Shown here piece by piece: positions 16,956-25,275 of a stretch of DNA of 64,000 nucleotides. Source of the stretch: Catenulispora yoronensis (GTDB lineage: Bacteria; Actinomycetota; Actinomycetes; Streptomycetales; Catenulisporaceae); NCBI RefSeq assembly GCF_039531695.1, contig NZ_BAAAQN010000020.1, positions 62,001 to 126,000 on the forward strand. Reading direction: 5' to 3'. The position numbers were made by a program, and so were the translations under genes. The notes beneath the pieces are model-generated. The model was not told the DNA's origin and ran no database searches. It saw nothing but the letters and a program-made list of their open reading frames with translations. Every line of letters begins with the position of its first letter. Position 1 is the first letter of the stretch.

Positions 16956-17614
16956 CGCGCCGACCCGGCCGGCGCCGCCGGAGCCCGCGCCGCCACGCGC
17001 TGCTTGAGCAGGCCCACCAGGATGTGGTTGACGGACAGCACCATGTCCTCGAAATGGAAGTTGTTGTCGTTCCCGCCGGTCTGGCCCGGGAACGCGGACG
17101 TCCCCGGCACCACGAGGCAGAGGTCCGCGAGCTCCCGGCACCGGCCGCCGTCGCCCTTCGTCATCGCGAAGCTGCGCGCGCCCGCGTCCCGCGCGACCTG
17201 CAAGGCGCGCACGACGTTGCGGGAGTTGCCGCTGCCGGAGAACGCCAGCACCAGATCGCCGGGCCGGACGAACGGCGCCAGCGCGGCGGCGAACACCTCG
17301 TCGGGCCCCAGGTCGTTCGCCAGCCCGGTGAGCTCCGAGGCCGATCCGCACAGATTGACGAACCGCAGCCGCGGCACGTCGGCCGGCAGCGGCTTCGCCT
17401 TGTCCTCGGTGACGAACGGGTGGTGCCGGAAGTCGCACAGGAAGTGGTCGACCGTCCCGGCGTTGCCGCCGTTGGCCATCCCGAACACCGTGCCGCCGGC
17501 GTCGTACGTCCGGAACAGCAGGTCCGCGGCCGCGTCCAGGGTCGCCACCGGGAAGCCCGCCAGCACCGCGCGCTGCTCGTCCAGATAGAGCCGGATCAGC
17601 TCCGCCGTGCTCAT
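16952..17614 (-). CDS. SIS-domain sugar-phosphate isomerase, GmhA-like
   Basis: 220-residue SIS-fold protein. ANGGNAGTVDHFLCDF (47-62) matches the phosphate-binding start of phosphoheptose isomerases (GNGGSAADAQH in GmhA), and AFSGSGNSRNV (124-134) is the second phosphosugar-binding loop. Family members turn sedoheptulose 7-phosphate into heptose 7-phosphate. Sedoheptulose 7-phosphate is a transketolase product, and a split transketolase is encoded in the same operon, so this substrate is a reasonable guess. No heptose kinase or nucleotidyltransferase is nearby. The ATG at 17614 overlaps the cupin stop (ATGA). Confidence 0.85.
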   Translation of the reverse strand: MSTAELIRLYLDEQRAVLAGFPVATLDAAADLLFRTYDAGGTVFGMANGGNAGTVDHFLCDFRHHPFVTEDKAKPLPADVPRLRFVNLCGSASELTGLANDLGPDEVFAAALAPFVRPGDLVLAFSGSGNSRNVVRALQVARDAGARSFAMTKGDGGRCRELADLCLVVPGTSAFPGQTGGNDNNFHFEDMVLSVNHILVGLLKQRVAARAPAAPAGSAR

Positions 17615-18423
17615 CGCCCGCCTCCGGAGTGCTCGGCGGCGATCCGGCCGTCGCCGCGCCCGGTGTCGTCCTGCCACCGGATGACGTCGTCCAGCTCCGG
17701 CGTGGAGACCTCGATCGAGGTGTAGTCGCTGCGCGCGATCACCCGGTGCAGGATCCCCGGCGCCGACGTCCAGCCGCCGCCGGGACCGTGCACCGCGACC
17801 GGGATGCGGTCCACGTCGACGACGGTGCCGGTGTCGGCGGGCGCCGGAAGCCCGTTCAGCACGGTCGCCGCGCCGTCGACCACGTAGTTCGTCTCGGCCT
17901 TGTAGCGGTGCGACTGGAGCGAGGACTGATGGCCCGCGGTCATGTGGATCTGCTTCACCGCGTACGCCGCACCCTCCAGGTTCGCGGTGTACCAGAGCTC
18001 GTATCCCCAGGGCTTGTCGACCCGGTAGCCGGACACCGGACGGCAGCCGTCGGCGCCGGGGTGAGCGGTACGAGCGGTGTCGGCAGCGGTGCCGGCAGCG
18101 TCGGCAGCGTCGGCGGCCTCGGCACCGGCCTCGATCACGGCCGCCGTCGCCGCCCCGGGATTCCGGACCCGGAAGGCGCTCCCGGGCCCGGCGTGCCAGC
18201 CGTCGAACGTGCCGATCCGGACCGTGTCGGTCGCGCCGTCATCCGAGCCGGCGGTTTCCAGCTCGACGGTGCCCTCGACGACGACGAACGTGCGCAGCTC
18301 GGCGTCGCCGGCCCGCCAGTCCTGCTCGGCCCCCGGGTCCAACCGGTGTTCGAGGGCCACATAGCGGCGCTCGCCGTCCAGGTCGACGAGGTCCTTCGAC
18401 GGAGTACGGGAAACAGTGGTCAT
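17611..18423 (-). CDS. Double-cupin protein (isomerase/epimerase-like)
   Basis: 270 residues with two cupin halves: an N-terminal one (about 15-100) and a C-terminal one (about 130-255) with KPWGYELWY at 137-145 and likely metal ligands His165, His172 and Glu177 in AGHQSSLQSHRYKAET. KPWG(Y/R)E(L/I) followed by this cupin motif is shared with mannose-6-phosphate isomerase/ManC-type and sugar-epimerase cupins. The halves are joined by an Ala/Asp-rich linker. It probably acts on a sugar phosphate in this operon. Its ATG overlaps the transketolase C-subunit stop by four bases. Confidence 0.78.
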   Translation of the reverse strand: MTTVSRTPSKDLVDLDGERRYVALEHRLDPGAEQDWRAGDAELRTFVVVEGTVELETAGSDDGATDTVRIGTFDGWHAGPGSAFRVRNPGAATAAVIEAGAEAADAADAAGTAADTARTAHPGADGCRPVSGYRVDKPWGYELWYTANLEGAAYAVKQIHMTAGHQSSLQSHRYKAETNYVVDGAATVLNGLPAPADTGTVVDVDRIPVAVHGPGGGWTSAPGILHRVIARSDYTSIEVSTPELDDVIRWQDDTGRGDGRIAAEHSGGGR

Positions 18424-19367
18424 GACAGGGCTCCCACGGGAATCTCGGCGGCGAGGGCGTGGATCTGCTCGCCGATCGAACGGCTGTCGAGGCGGTAGCG
18501 GGCGTACAACTCGTCCGGGGCGGCGGCCTGGCCGTAGTCGCGCACGCCGTGGCCGACGAAGCGCGGCGGGTGCGGCAGCTCCAGCAGGGCCCGGGCCACC
18601 TCGTCGGCGATGCCGCCGGTGACGTAGTGGTCCTCGACCACGAACACGGTCCGGTGCGCGCCGCAGACCCGGCGCAGAGCGTCCGGATCGACCGGTAGCG
18701 AGGACAGGCTGACCACACTGGGCCGGATGCCCTGCTCGGCCAGCGGCGGCAGCGCGTCCAGCACGACACGCACCATGCCGCCCATCGTGACGACCGCGAT
18801 GTCGGCGCCCGCGCGGACGATGTCCGGCCGACCCGCGACGAAACGGAACGGCCGGTCGTGCACCTCCGCCAACGGCTGGCGGCACAGCCGCAGGTACGCC
18901 GGGCGCTCCCGCGCGGCGAGGTAGTCGACCATCTGCCGCGTCTCGGCGCCGTCGGCCGGATGCAGGATCTCCATGTTCGGCAGCGTCCGCATGAGCGCGA
19001 GATCGCGCAGACCCATCTGCGTCGGCCCGTCCTTGCCGATGGCCAGACCGGCATGGGTGCCGACCAGCACCACGCCGGTGTCGTTCAGCCCGATCGACTG
19101 GAAGATCTCCAGGAACTTGCCGGTGAGGAAGTGGCCGAAGCTGGCCACGAACGGCCGCATGCCCTCCTGCGCCAGGCCGGAGGCCACGCCGATGGCGTTC
19201 GCCTCGGCGATGCCGCACTGGAAATAACGGTCCGGGAAGGCCTCGGCGAACGCGCCGGTCTTGGTCGCCGAGCCCAGGTCGCAGTCCACGACGGCCACCC
19301 GCGGATGCGCCGCCCCGGCACTGACCAGCGCCTCGCCGAACCAGTCCCTGGTCGCCCGGGCCGTCAC
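18420..19367 (-). CDS. Split transketolase, C-terminal (pyrimidine-binding) subunit
   Basis: 315-residue second half of a two-subunit transketolase, containing the Pyr domain and the C-terminal domain. Glu55 in QCGIAEANAIGVASGLA is the conserved glutamate that activates thiamine pyrophosphate. GTHAGLAIGKDGPTQMGLRDLALMR is the typical substrate-channel segment. The GTG at 19367 overlaps the stop of the N-terminal subunit (GTGA), as expected for subunits made in equal amounts. Split forms occur in archaea and in actinobacterial secondary metabolism. With its partner it should move two-carbon units between sugars. Confidence 0.92.
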   Translation of the reverse strand: MTARATRDWFGEALVSAGAAHPRVAVVDCDLGSATKTGAFAEAFPDRYFQCGIAEANAIGVASGLAQEGMRPFVASFGHFLTGKFLEIFQSIGLNDTGVVLVGTHAGLAIGKDGPTQMGLRDLALMRTLPNMEILHPADGAETRQMVDYLAARERPAYLRLCRQPLAEVHDRPFRFVAGRPDIVRAGADIAVVTMGGMVRVVLDALPPLAEQGIRPSVVSLSSLPVDPDALRRVCGAHRTVFVVEDHYVTGGIADEVARALLELPHPPRFVGHGVRDYGQAAAPDELYARYRLDSRSIGEQIHALAAEIPVGALS

Positions 19368-20239
19368 CGCGCCGCCCCGATCAGCTCGTAGGCCTCGTCC
19401 AACGCGTCGGCGTCGAGCAGGCCGCTGTGCGCGCCGTCCAGGGCCGCGCGGCCCGGCGCCAGATAGCCCTTCGTGGTGTGCGCGATGACCGCGGACGGCC
19501 GGCCGCGGTTCCGGCGCGCCGCGCTCAGAGCCGCGCGCAGCTCCCGGTGCGAATGGCCGTCGACCTCGACGACCCGCCACCCGAACGCGGCCAGCTTGTT
19601 CGCCAGCGGGCCCAGGGACACGGTGTCGTCCACCAGGCCGTCGCTCTGCCGGCCGTTCGCGTCGACGATGAGCGTCAGGTTGTCCACGCGCCGCGCCCCG
19701 GCGTACAGCAGCGCTTCCCAGACCTGCCCTTCCTGGCACTCGCCGTCGCCGATGAGGCAGTACACGTGGCTGTCCGCCGCGTCGCCCCGGCGCGCCTGGG
19801 CCCGCCCGAGCGCGATCGACAGCCCCTGGCCGAGCGCCCCGGTGCTGACGTCCACGAACGCGCACCGGGTCCGGTCCGGATGGCCCTGCAACGGACTGTC
19901 GAGCTGCCGCAGCTCGGTCACCAGGTCCGGATCCAGATCGCCGCCGGCGATCAGCGCCGAATACCACGCGGGCGCCGCGTGGCCTTTGGAGAGCACGAAG
20001 ACGTCGCGCTCGCGCGGCGAGGCCGACCAGCGCATCTGGTCGAACCGCAGGACGGCCACGATGTCGACGCACGACAGCGACGACCCCACGTGGCCGGACC
20101 CGGCGTGGTGGATCATCTCCATGGCGAGTCTGCGCATGCGGCGGGAGGCTTCCTCGACCTGCTGCAGGTCCTCGTCCTGCGCCGACCCGCCGGGAGCGGC
20201 GGAACGTCGGTTCTGAGAAGGAATCATGGTGCCGGACAT
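19364..20239 (-). CDS. Split transketolase, N-terminal (TPP-binding) subunit
   Basis: 291 residues; first gene of the seven-gene operon. The TPP/Mg motif GDGECQEGQVWEALLYA begins at 164 and ends in the DANGRQ Asn at 195. LSKGHAAPAWYSAL and STGALGQGLSIALG are the other family signatures. The ATG at 20239 has GGGGAAG about ten bases upstream; a second ATG at 20227 is possible. A separate complete transketolase for central metabolism is expected elsewhere in the genome, so this pair is probably dedicated to the operon's product. Confidence 0.92.
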   Translation of the reverse strand: MSGTMIPSQNRRSAAPGGSAQDEDLQQVEEASRRMRRLAMEMIHHAGSGHVGSSLSCVDIVAVLRFDQMRWSASPRERDVFVLSKGHAAPAWYSALIAGGDLDPDLVTELRQLDSPLQGHPDRTRCAFVDVSTGALGQGLSIALGRAQARRGDAADSHVYCLIGDGECQEGQVWEALLYAGARRVDNLTLIVDANGRQSDGLVDDTVSLGPLANKLAAFGWRVVEVDGHSHRELRAALSAARRNRGRPSAVIAHTTKGYLAPGRAALDGAHSGLLDADALDEAYELIGAAR

Positions 20240-20478
20240 CGGTTCTCACTTCCCCGGTTGGAGGTCGGGCGTCCCCGGCACAGGCACACTGCACGGCTCG
20301 CGGCACGGGCTCATGGCACACTGCCTTCGCGGCACTGCTTCACGGCACGCCGCGGCGCGGGCCAAGCCCGTCGACGGCGGACGCCGGTATCTGATCGATG
20401 GATGGATGAGGGCTCAGGCGGCGCGCGCCACCTCGCTGACGGCCGATCCGGGCCGTAGCCGCTCCTTGGAACACTTCC

Positions 20479-20508
20479 ACCCTAGAAACCGGGCGAGTGG
20501 TTTGTAAA
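20479..20508 (-). promoter_or_regulatory. Candidate promoter of the transketolase operon
   Basis: On the minus strand TTTACA (20503-20508) and TAGGGT (20479-20484) are 18 bases apart, a fair sigma-70-type match. The start would lie about 235 bases before the first gene. This rests on sequence pattern only. Confidence 0.35.
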
Positions 20509-20574
20509 CGAGCATCTTGTGGACAACCGTGCAGATTGGGGAGTTGCCCACCGCTTTGCCTCCATGTCGACACC

Positions 20575-20603
20575 TTGACCATGCAGATCAGAACCCTTAT
20601 AGA
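20575..20603 (+). promoter_or_regulatory. Candidate promoter on the plus strand, possibly of a small RNA
   Basis: TTGACC (20575-20580), a 17-base gap and TATAGA (20598-20603) make a good sigma-70-type promoter. The next plus-strand gene is far away, but a hairpin at 20719-20748 lies about 140 bases downstream, so a short RNA is possible. Confidence 0.4.
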
Positions 20604-20718
20604 CCTTCCGGGCGGAGAATGTCCGCGCGTTCACCCACTGGACCCAACGAATCTCGCGGTGTGGATGAGGGCGGCGGCTCCGCACGATGCCCACGGTTTG
20701 TTCAGCGGCGCACGCCGA

Positions 20719-20748
20719 AGTGGCCCGCTTCGGACGAAGCGGGCCACT
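20719..20748. terminator. 14-bp perfect hairpin after the third sedolisin
   Basis: AGTGGCCCGCTTCG pairs perfectly with CGAAGCGGGCCACT across a two-base loop. It is about 80 bases past the stop of the third sedolisin and could also end a plus-strand RNA. No T-run follows. Confidence 0.7.
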
Positions 20749-20758
20749 CGGTCGTCAC

Positions 20759-20811
20759 CTGTCTCAGGGTTCGAACTATTTTACCGTTCGAACTGTCTCA
20801 GGGTTCGAACT
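20759..20811. repeat. 19-bp direct repeat with TTCGAA core
   Basis: CTGTCTCAGGGTTCGAACT occurs at 20759-20777 and exactly again at 20793-20811; a third partial copy (GTTCGAACTGTCT) lies between. It sits between the sedolisin stop and its hairpin. Confidence 0.8.
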
Positions 20812-20828
20812 GTCTTGCCGAGGGTTTG

Positions 20829-22112
20829 TCAGAACCCGCCGATGCCGTTCGGCGTGCCCCAGCCCGTCGGCCCGTCGTAGCCGGCGACCCCGTTGCACTG
20901 GTAGTCGCCGCCGCATTCGATGCCGGTGATGTTGTTGCCGCTGGTCACGTCGAACAGCGCGCTGTGGTTGGTGTAGAACGCCGAGGCGTTCGGGAACTTC
21001 TGCGGGTTGCCGGCCAGCCCGATGACGCCCGCGAGGAACGGGGACGAGGCGCTGGTGCCGCCGACGACGCCCCAGCCGGTGAGGCCGTCGGTGGTGCCGT
21101 AGACGGCCGGGCCGGTCTGCGGGTCGGCGTCGGCGGCCACGTCGGCGACCATCCGGCCCGGGCAGTTGGCGTCGTGCTGCCAGGCCGGCTTGTCGATCCA
21201 GGCCGAGCAGCCGCTGCCGGCGCCGATCCAGGCCGACTCGGTCCAGCCGCGGGCGGTGCCGGCGGCCTTGGTCAGCGAGGTGCCGCCGACCGAGACCACG
21301 CTCGGGTACACCGCCGGGGCGCTCGGGACGCCGTAGCCGTAGTCGCCGCTGGAGGCGACGATCGCCACGCCCGGGTGGGTGTAGTAGGCGGCGCCGGACA
21401 GGACGTCGCCGCCCTCGGTGCCGCCGTAGCTGTTGGACACCTCGGTGGCGCCGAGCGCGACCGCGGTGTTCACCGAGGCGCCCAGGTCGTCCATCGTCGG
21501 CTGGTCGCCCTCGACCAGCAGGATCTTGCACTGCGGGCAGGCCGCCGAGACCATGTCCAGGTCCAGGGCTATCTCCACGCCCCAGCCCATGTCCTGCGGC
21601 AGCGGCGTCGCCGCGCCGCGCTCGTTCACCTTCTTGAAGCAGCCGTTGGCCGTGGTGCACGGCGGCAGGCCGTAGGTGCTGCGGTAGACCGCGAGGTCGG
21701 CCTCGGCGGTGGGGTCGTCGCCGGCGTCGACGATCGCCACGGTCTGGTTCGCGCCGCCGGTGGTCGGCAGCTTGTAGGCGGCGTGCAGGTCGGCCGGGCC
21801 CAGGCCCTGCGGCAGCGCGGCCGCCGCCGGGCCCTTGCCGGCCGCGGCCGCGGCGGCGCCGCGCACGCCCTTGCCGCCGCGCACGTCGGTGCGCAGCTCG
21901 GCGAAGCAGCGCACCTGGTGCGCCTTGGCGGTGCCGCAGACCTTGGCGGTGTTGCCCTTGCCGGGGCCGCCCTTGGCGCCGGCGGTGGTGTTGACCGCGC
22001 TCGCCGTGGTGGCGAAGCCGGCCGCCAGCGCGGTGACGGCGGCCAGCACGGTCAGCAGCCGCAGCCGGGTGCGGACGGGCTTGGCCGGGGTCCGGGAGTC
22101 GGTGGGGTTCAT
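20829..22112 (-). CDS. Secreted sedolisin (S53 peptidase), single-domain
   Basis: 427-residue exported peptidase with a signal peptide (1-40) and no extra C-terminal modules. Predicted catalytic residues are Glu180 and Asp184 in GWGVEIALDLDM, oxyanion Asp257 in ASSGDYGYG, and Ser354 in GGTSASSP; Asp388 and Asp413 fit the calcium site near the C-terminus. The ATG at 22112 has GAGGAGCC about six bases upstream, better than an in-frame ATG at 22124. The start is 16 bases after the stop of the upstream large secreted protein, so the two are one operon. It is the most compact of the three sedolisins in this window. Confidence 0.92.
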   Translation of the reverse strand: MNPTDSRTPAKPVRTRLRLLTVLAAVTALAAGFATTASAVNTTAGAKGGPGKGNTAKVCGTAKAHQVRCFAELRTDVRGGKGVRGAAAAAAGKGPAAAALPQGLGPADLHAAYKLPTTGGANQTVAIVDAGDDPTAEADLAVYRSTYGLPPCTTANGCFKKVNERGAATPLPQDMGWGVEIALDLDMVSAACPQCKILLVEGDQPTMDDLGASVNTAVALGATEVSNSYGGTEGGDVLSGAAYYTHPGVAIVASSGDYGYGVPSAPAVYPSVVSVGGTSLTKAAGTARGWTESAWIGAGSGCSAWIDKPAWQHDANCPGRMVADVAADADPQTGPAVYGTTDGLTGWGVVGGTSASSPFLAGVIGLAGNPQKFPNASAFYTNHSALFDVTSGNNITGIECGGDYQCNGVAGYDGPTGWGTPNGIGGF

Positions 22113-22128
22113 CAGGCTCCTCATGGCG

Positions 22129-24369
22129 TCAGCCGACGGTGTAGGGGTCGGTCACGGTCTGGGTGATCGATCCGCCGAGGCAGTCGGTCGCGGTGACCCG
22201 CAGCGCGACGTGGCTGCCCGGCGCCGGGTTGGACCAGTGGGCGTCGTAGTTCCCGTCGCCGCCGTGCGTCGCGACGTCCTGCCAGGTCGCGCCCTGGTCG
22301 AAGGACACCGCCACCCGCACCGAGGCGATGTGCGCGGTCGAGCCGACGCCGCCGTAGGACAGGTGGCCGACCCGCAGCACCAGGTTCTGCCGCGGCGAGT
22401 GCGAGGTGTTGGTGTCCGAAAGGGCGTTGAACTGGTAGTTCAGCGTCAGCGCGGGGAGCACCTGGCAGGTCGCCGTCGGGTCGGCGGCGGCCGGGCAGTA
22501 GGTGCCGGCCGGCAGCGTCAGCGCCGGGTTGCTCTTGCCGGGGATCGGGATGGTCACGTCGGTGTGGGTCTTGGCCGACTGCACCACGCCGGTGGCGGTG
22601 CGGTCGAAGTCCAGCACCATGCGCATCTTCGCGGGGCCGGCCGGCACGTTCTGCACCACGTAGCCCAGACGGTTGGTGTCGGAGGACACCAGCTGCCCGT
22701 TCCAGTACAGCTGCGCGGTCCCGGCGGCGGTGAAGTCCAGGCCGGTGGTGTCCTTGTTGCTGTCGCCGAGCATGCCCAGCAGGGCCGCGACGGTGGTGCC
22801 GGAGACGCAGGCCTGGCAGCCGTACAGGTTCAGCGTGGTGGCCGGGTGCTGGCCGAAGTTCCCGACCAGCGGGGCCTGGCCCCAGGTGCGGGCGACGCTC
22901 TGGCCGGCCGCGAGCGTGCGGATGTCGTCGTCCAGGAACGCGAAGCTGAAGTTCTGGCTGTTCGGGATCTGCGGCAGCATCAGCTCGCTGGTCCACTGCA
23001 GACCGCCGGTGACGTACTCGGTCAGGCCGCCGGCCGGGATCGGCAGGCCGAGCAGGGCGTAGCCGCCGTTGCTGACGTGGCCGCTGCCCAGCAGCGCCTG
23101 GTTGGTGCCGTAGACCGGGTCCAGGACGGCCTTGTGCCGCTGGGTGGCCAGCGTGCTGTCGGCCGGGGCGTAGCTCTGGTTCGCGTCGATGTGGTCCGAG
23201 GTCAGCACCACGTTGTAGCGGTAGGGGTCGCGCGCGGTGTCCGGGCCATTGGCGATCCAGTTCTCGGTGAGGGTCAGCGATCCGACCGCCGGCTTCGGCG
23301 CCGGAGCCAGGAGCACCGTGGTGTCGGCTCCGGCATCGACGCTCAGCGTGGCGGAGAAGGTGCCGCTGGCGTTGGAGCGCGCCACCGAGGTCAGGCTTCC
23401 CGCGAGGGTCGAGGGCCGCTGCGTGGTGACCTTGACCGGGGAGGTCGCGGTCCGCATGTCCACGGTGGCCGGCGGCACCGTCCCGGTGTCCGGCACGACG
23501 ATGCCGTCCGGGGTGGCGATCTCCACCTTCTGGGTGTTGGCCGCGGGGTCGAAGGCGAAGTTGATGGCGATCGCCGCGTAGTTCCCGGCCGGGACCGCGA
23601 CCCGCGCCACGCCCTGGTAGGAGAACACCTGGCCGGTGAACGCGGCGGGGTTGTCCAGGTCGACCAGGATGACCGGCAGACTGGTCGGCGCGCCGGTGTC
23701 GTCCAGCGTGTTCACCTGGAGGATGTGCAGCGGGTAGTGCGGCTGCACCGGGGTCGAGGCGCCGAGCACGGCCATCGAGGTCAGGCCGCCGAACAGGGTC
23801 CCGGTGCCGGCCGGCTTGCCGGCGGCGAGGTCGGCCTTGATCGCGTCCCGCAGCGCCTGCGCGAACGCGTGGCCGGAGGCCGGGGTCAGGTACCCGGTGG
23901 CGCTCTGCCCGCTCACCGCGGTCAGCGTGACACCGGCCGGCGCCGTGGGAGTCACACCGGCGGCGAAGCGCAGCTGCACCTGGGTCTTGGCCCCGGCCAC
24001 GCCGCCGTCGGCGGACGCCGCGAGCCTGGTGACGTCGAACAGCGACAGGTCCAGGCTGCGGCCCAGGTAGGGGGCGGCCTCCGCGGGCACCACGTAGGTC
24101 TCGTGGCCGACCTGGAAGGTCGCCAGGGCGTCGGACCCGCCGGCGTCGCGGGCGTAGCCGATGGCGCCGGCGCGGACGCCGGTGCCCACGGTCAGGCGGT
24201 CGCCGGTGGGCAGGACGACGGCTGCGGCCCCCGAGCCGGCCGGCGTCGCGGTGGGCAGGGCCGGGGCACCGGGGTCGTCGGCCCCGGCGGCGGCCGCCGG
24301 GACGGTGAAGGCGGCGGCCGCGACCAACGCGGCCAGCGCGGATACGGTTCGGGATCGGCGTGATCTCAC
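22129..24369 (-). CDS. Large secreted protein resembling an S8 peptidase without its catalytic domain
   Basis: 746-residue exported protein, signal peptide about 1-27. Residues about 50-100 (VVLPTGDRLTVGTG ... YVVPAEAAPYLGRSLDLSLFDVTRL) closely resemble the N-terminal propeptide of large actinobacterial subtilisin-type peptidases. What follows should be the Asp/His/Ser catalytic domain; I find no DxG, HGTH or GTSMA motifs. The remaining roughly 600 residues look like repeated beta-rich domains, ending in a region with a PAPGSHVALRVTATDCLGGS pattern. The GTG at 24369 has GGAGGAAT seven bases before it. Co-transcribed with a sedolisin, it may be an adhesin, inhibitor or substrate-binding partner. 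Confidence 0.75.
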   Translation of the reverse strand: MRSRRSRTVSALAALVAAAAFTVPAAAAGADDPGAPALPTATPAGSGAAAVVLPTGDRLTVGTGVRAGAIGYARDAGGSDALATFQVGHETYVVPAEAAPYLGRSLDLSLFDVTRLAASADGGVAGAKTQVQLRFAAGVTPTAPAGVTLTAVSGQSATGYLTPASGHAFAQALRDAIKADLAAGKPAGTGTLFGGLTSMAVLGASTPVQPHYPLHILQVNTLDDTGAPTSLPVILVDLDNPAAFTGQVFSYQGVARVAVPAGNYAAIAINFAFDPAANTQKVEIATPDGIVVPDTGTVPPATVDMRTATSPVKVTTQRPSTLAGSLTSVARSNASGTFSATLSVDAGADTTVLLAPAPKPAVGSLTLTENWIANGPDTARDPYRYNVVLTSDHIDANQSYAPADSTLATQRHKAVLDPVYGTNQALLGSGHVSNGGYALLGLPIPAGGLTEYVTGGLQWTSELMLPQIPNSQNFSFAFLDDDIRTLAAGQSVARTWGQAPLVGNFGQHPATTLNLYGCQACVSGTTVAALLGMLGDSNKDTTGLDFTAAGTAQLYWNGQLVSSDTNRLGYVVQNVPAGPAKMRMVLDFDRTATGVVQSAKTHTDVTIPIPGKSNPALTLPAGTYCPAAADPTATCQVLPALTLNYQFNALSDTNTSHSPRQNLVLRVGHLSYGGVGSTAHIASVRVAVSFDQGATWQDVATHGGDGNYDAHWSNPAPGSHVALRVTATDCLGGSITQTVTDPYTVG

Positions 24370-24541
24370 GGGCGATTCCTCCGAGGTACGGAAAACATGG
24401 TCGACCCCAGTTACTAGCGTGGATCGAATGCGGGTGTCAGCATTCTTAGTTGTCGGTAATACGACAAGGCCGGTTTGCAACCCTGGCCGGGGCCTGCGGC
24501 GTCAAGCAGATAAGACGCGCCGAGAAGGATGGAAGGCCCTG

Positions 24542-25270
24542 ATGCTCACGTCGGCGAGCTGGACGCTGCGGCTGGAGCCGGAATACGACAGGACTTTGAT
24601 CCACCTGGTGGCCGGTTTCACGGACCGGGCCACCGCGCACCGGACGGGGGTGAGTGAGCGGACCGTGCAGCGCCGGATCCGGGAGTTGATGGGGTGGTCC
24701 GGTTCGGTGAACCGGATGCAGCTGGGCCGGAACGCGGCCTTGGAGGGGATCGGCGGGCGGGGCGACGGCCTGCTGGTGCGGGAGCGGGGGCGGGGGCTGG
24801 AACGGGAGCTGGAACGGGAGCGGGGGCTGGGCGAGGTCTGCGATCGGGGGTCGCGACGGTTGGCGGGGGCGGCGGGGCCGGCAGGGCCAGGGCTGTCTGG
24901 GCCGGGGCTGTCGTCGGGGCCAGGGCTGTCGGGGTCGGGGCTGCCGGGACCAGGGCTGCCGGGTCTGCGTGCTGCGCACGATGCGCACGAGCCGGTCGAG
25001 CCGATCGAACCGGCGGGTCCGGGCGATTCGTTCGATCCGTTCGATCCGTTCGGCTGGGAGTTCGGCGCCGACGCGTTGTGCGGGGTCTGGGCACCGGATG
25101 CTGAAGCGCTGCACCTGCTGCGGCTGCTGCTCGTGGACGCGGCCGCCGACCGCTTGCTGAACCTGAGCGCGCGCAGCGTCGAGCGGCGAGTAAGGGAGCT
25201 GATGACCCTGGCCGGGGCCCGGAGCCGGGCGCAGCTGGGATGGCGGGCGGCGCGCCGGGGGTGGATCTGA
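24542..25270 (+). CDS. Transcription regulator with two LuxR-type HTH domains
   Basis: 242 residues from the ATG at 24542 (GGAAGG upstream). Two similar helix-turn-helix units are visible: DRATAHRTGVSERTVQRRIRELM (about 36-58) and AADRLLNLSARSVERRVRELM (about 205-225). They are joined by a long Gly/Pro/Leu-rich and Glu-rich linker. No receiver or ligand domain is present. It is divergent from the secreted protein/sedolisin operon with 172 bases between, so it is a good candidate for its regulator. Duplicated LuxR HTH in one small protein is known in actinobacteria but uncommon. Confidence 0.75.
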   Translation: MLTSASWTLRLEPEYDRTLIHLVAGFTDRATAHRTGVSERTVQRRIRELMGWSGSVNRMQLGRNAALEGIGGRGDGLLVRERGRGLERELERERGLGEVCDRGSRRLAGAAGPAGPGLSGPGLSSGPGLSGSGLPGPGLPGLRAAHDAHEPVEPIEPAGPGDSFDPFDPFGWEFGADALCGVWAPDAEALHLLRLLLVDAAADRLLNLSARSVERRVRELMTLAGARSRAQLGWRAARRGWI

Positions 25271-25275
25271 CGGGG

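Larger units (their letters stand above)
20240..20828. other. Intergenic region upstream of the transketolase operon
   Basis: About 590 bases with lower GC than its surroundings and no convincing protein gene. It holds candidate promoters on both strands, a 14-bp hairpin and a 19-bp direct repeat, listed separately. Confidence 0.6.

Noticed and set aside
13592..20239. Lipopolysaccharide-type ADP-heptose pathway
   Set aside because: A GmhA-like isomerase is present, but no GmhB phosphatase, HldE kinase/adenylyltransferase or HldD epimerase, and the host is probably Gram-positive.
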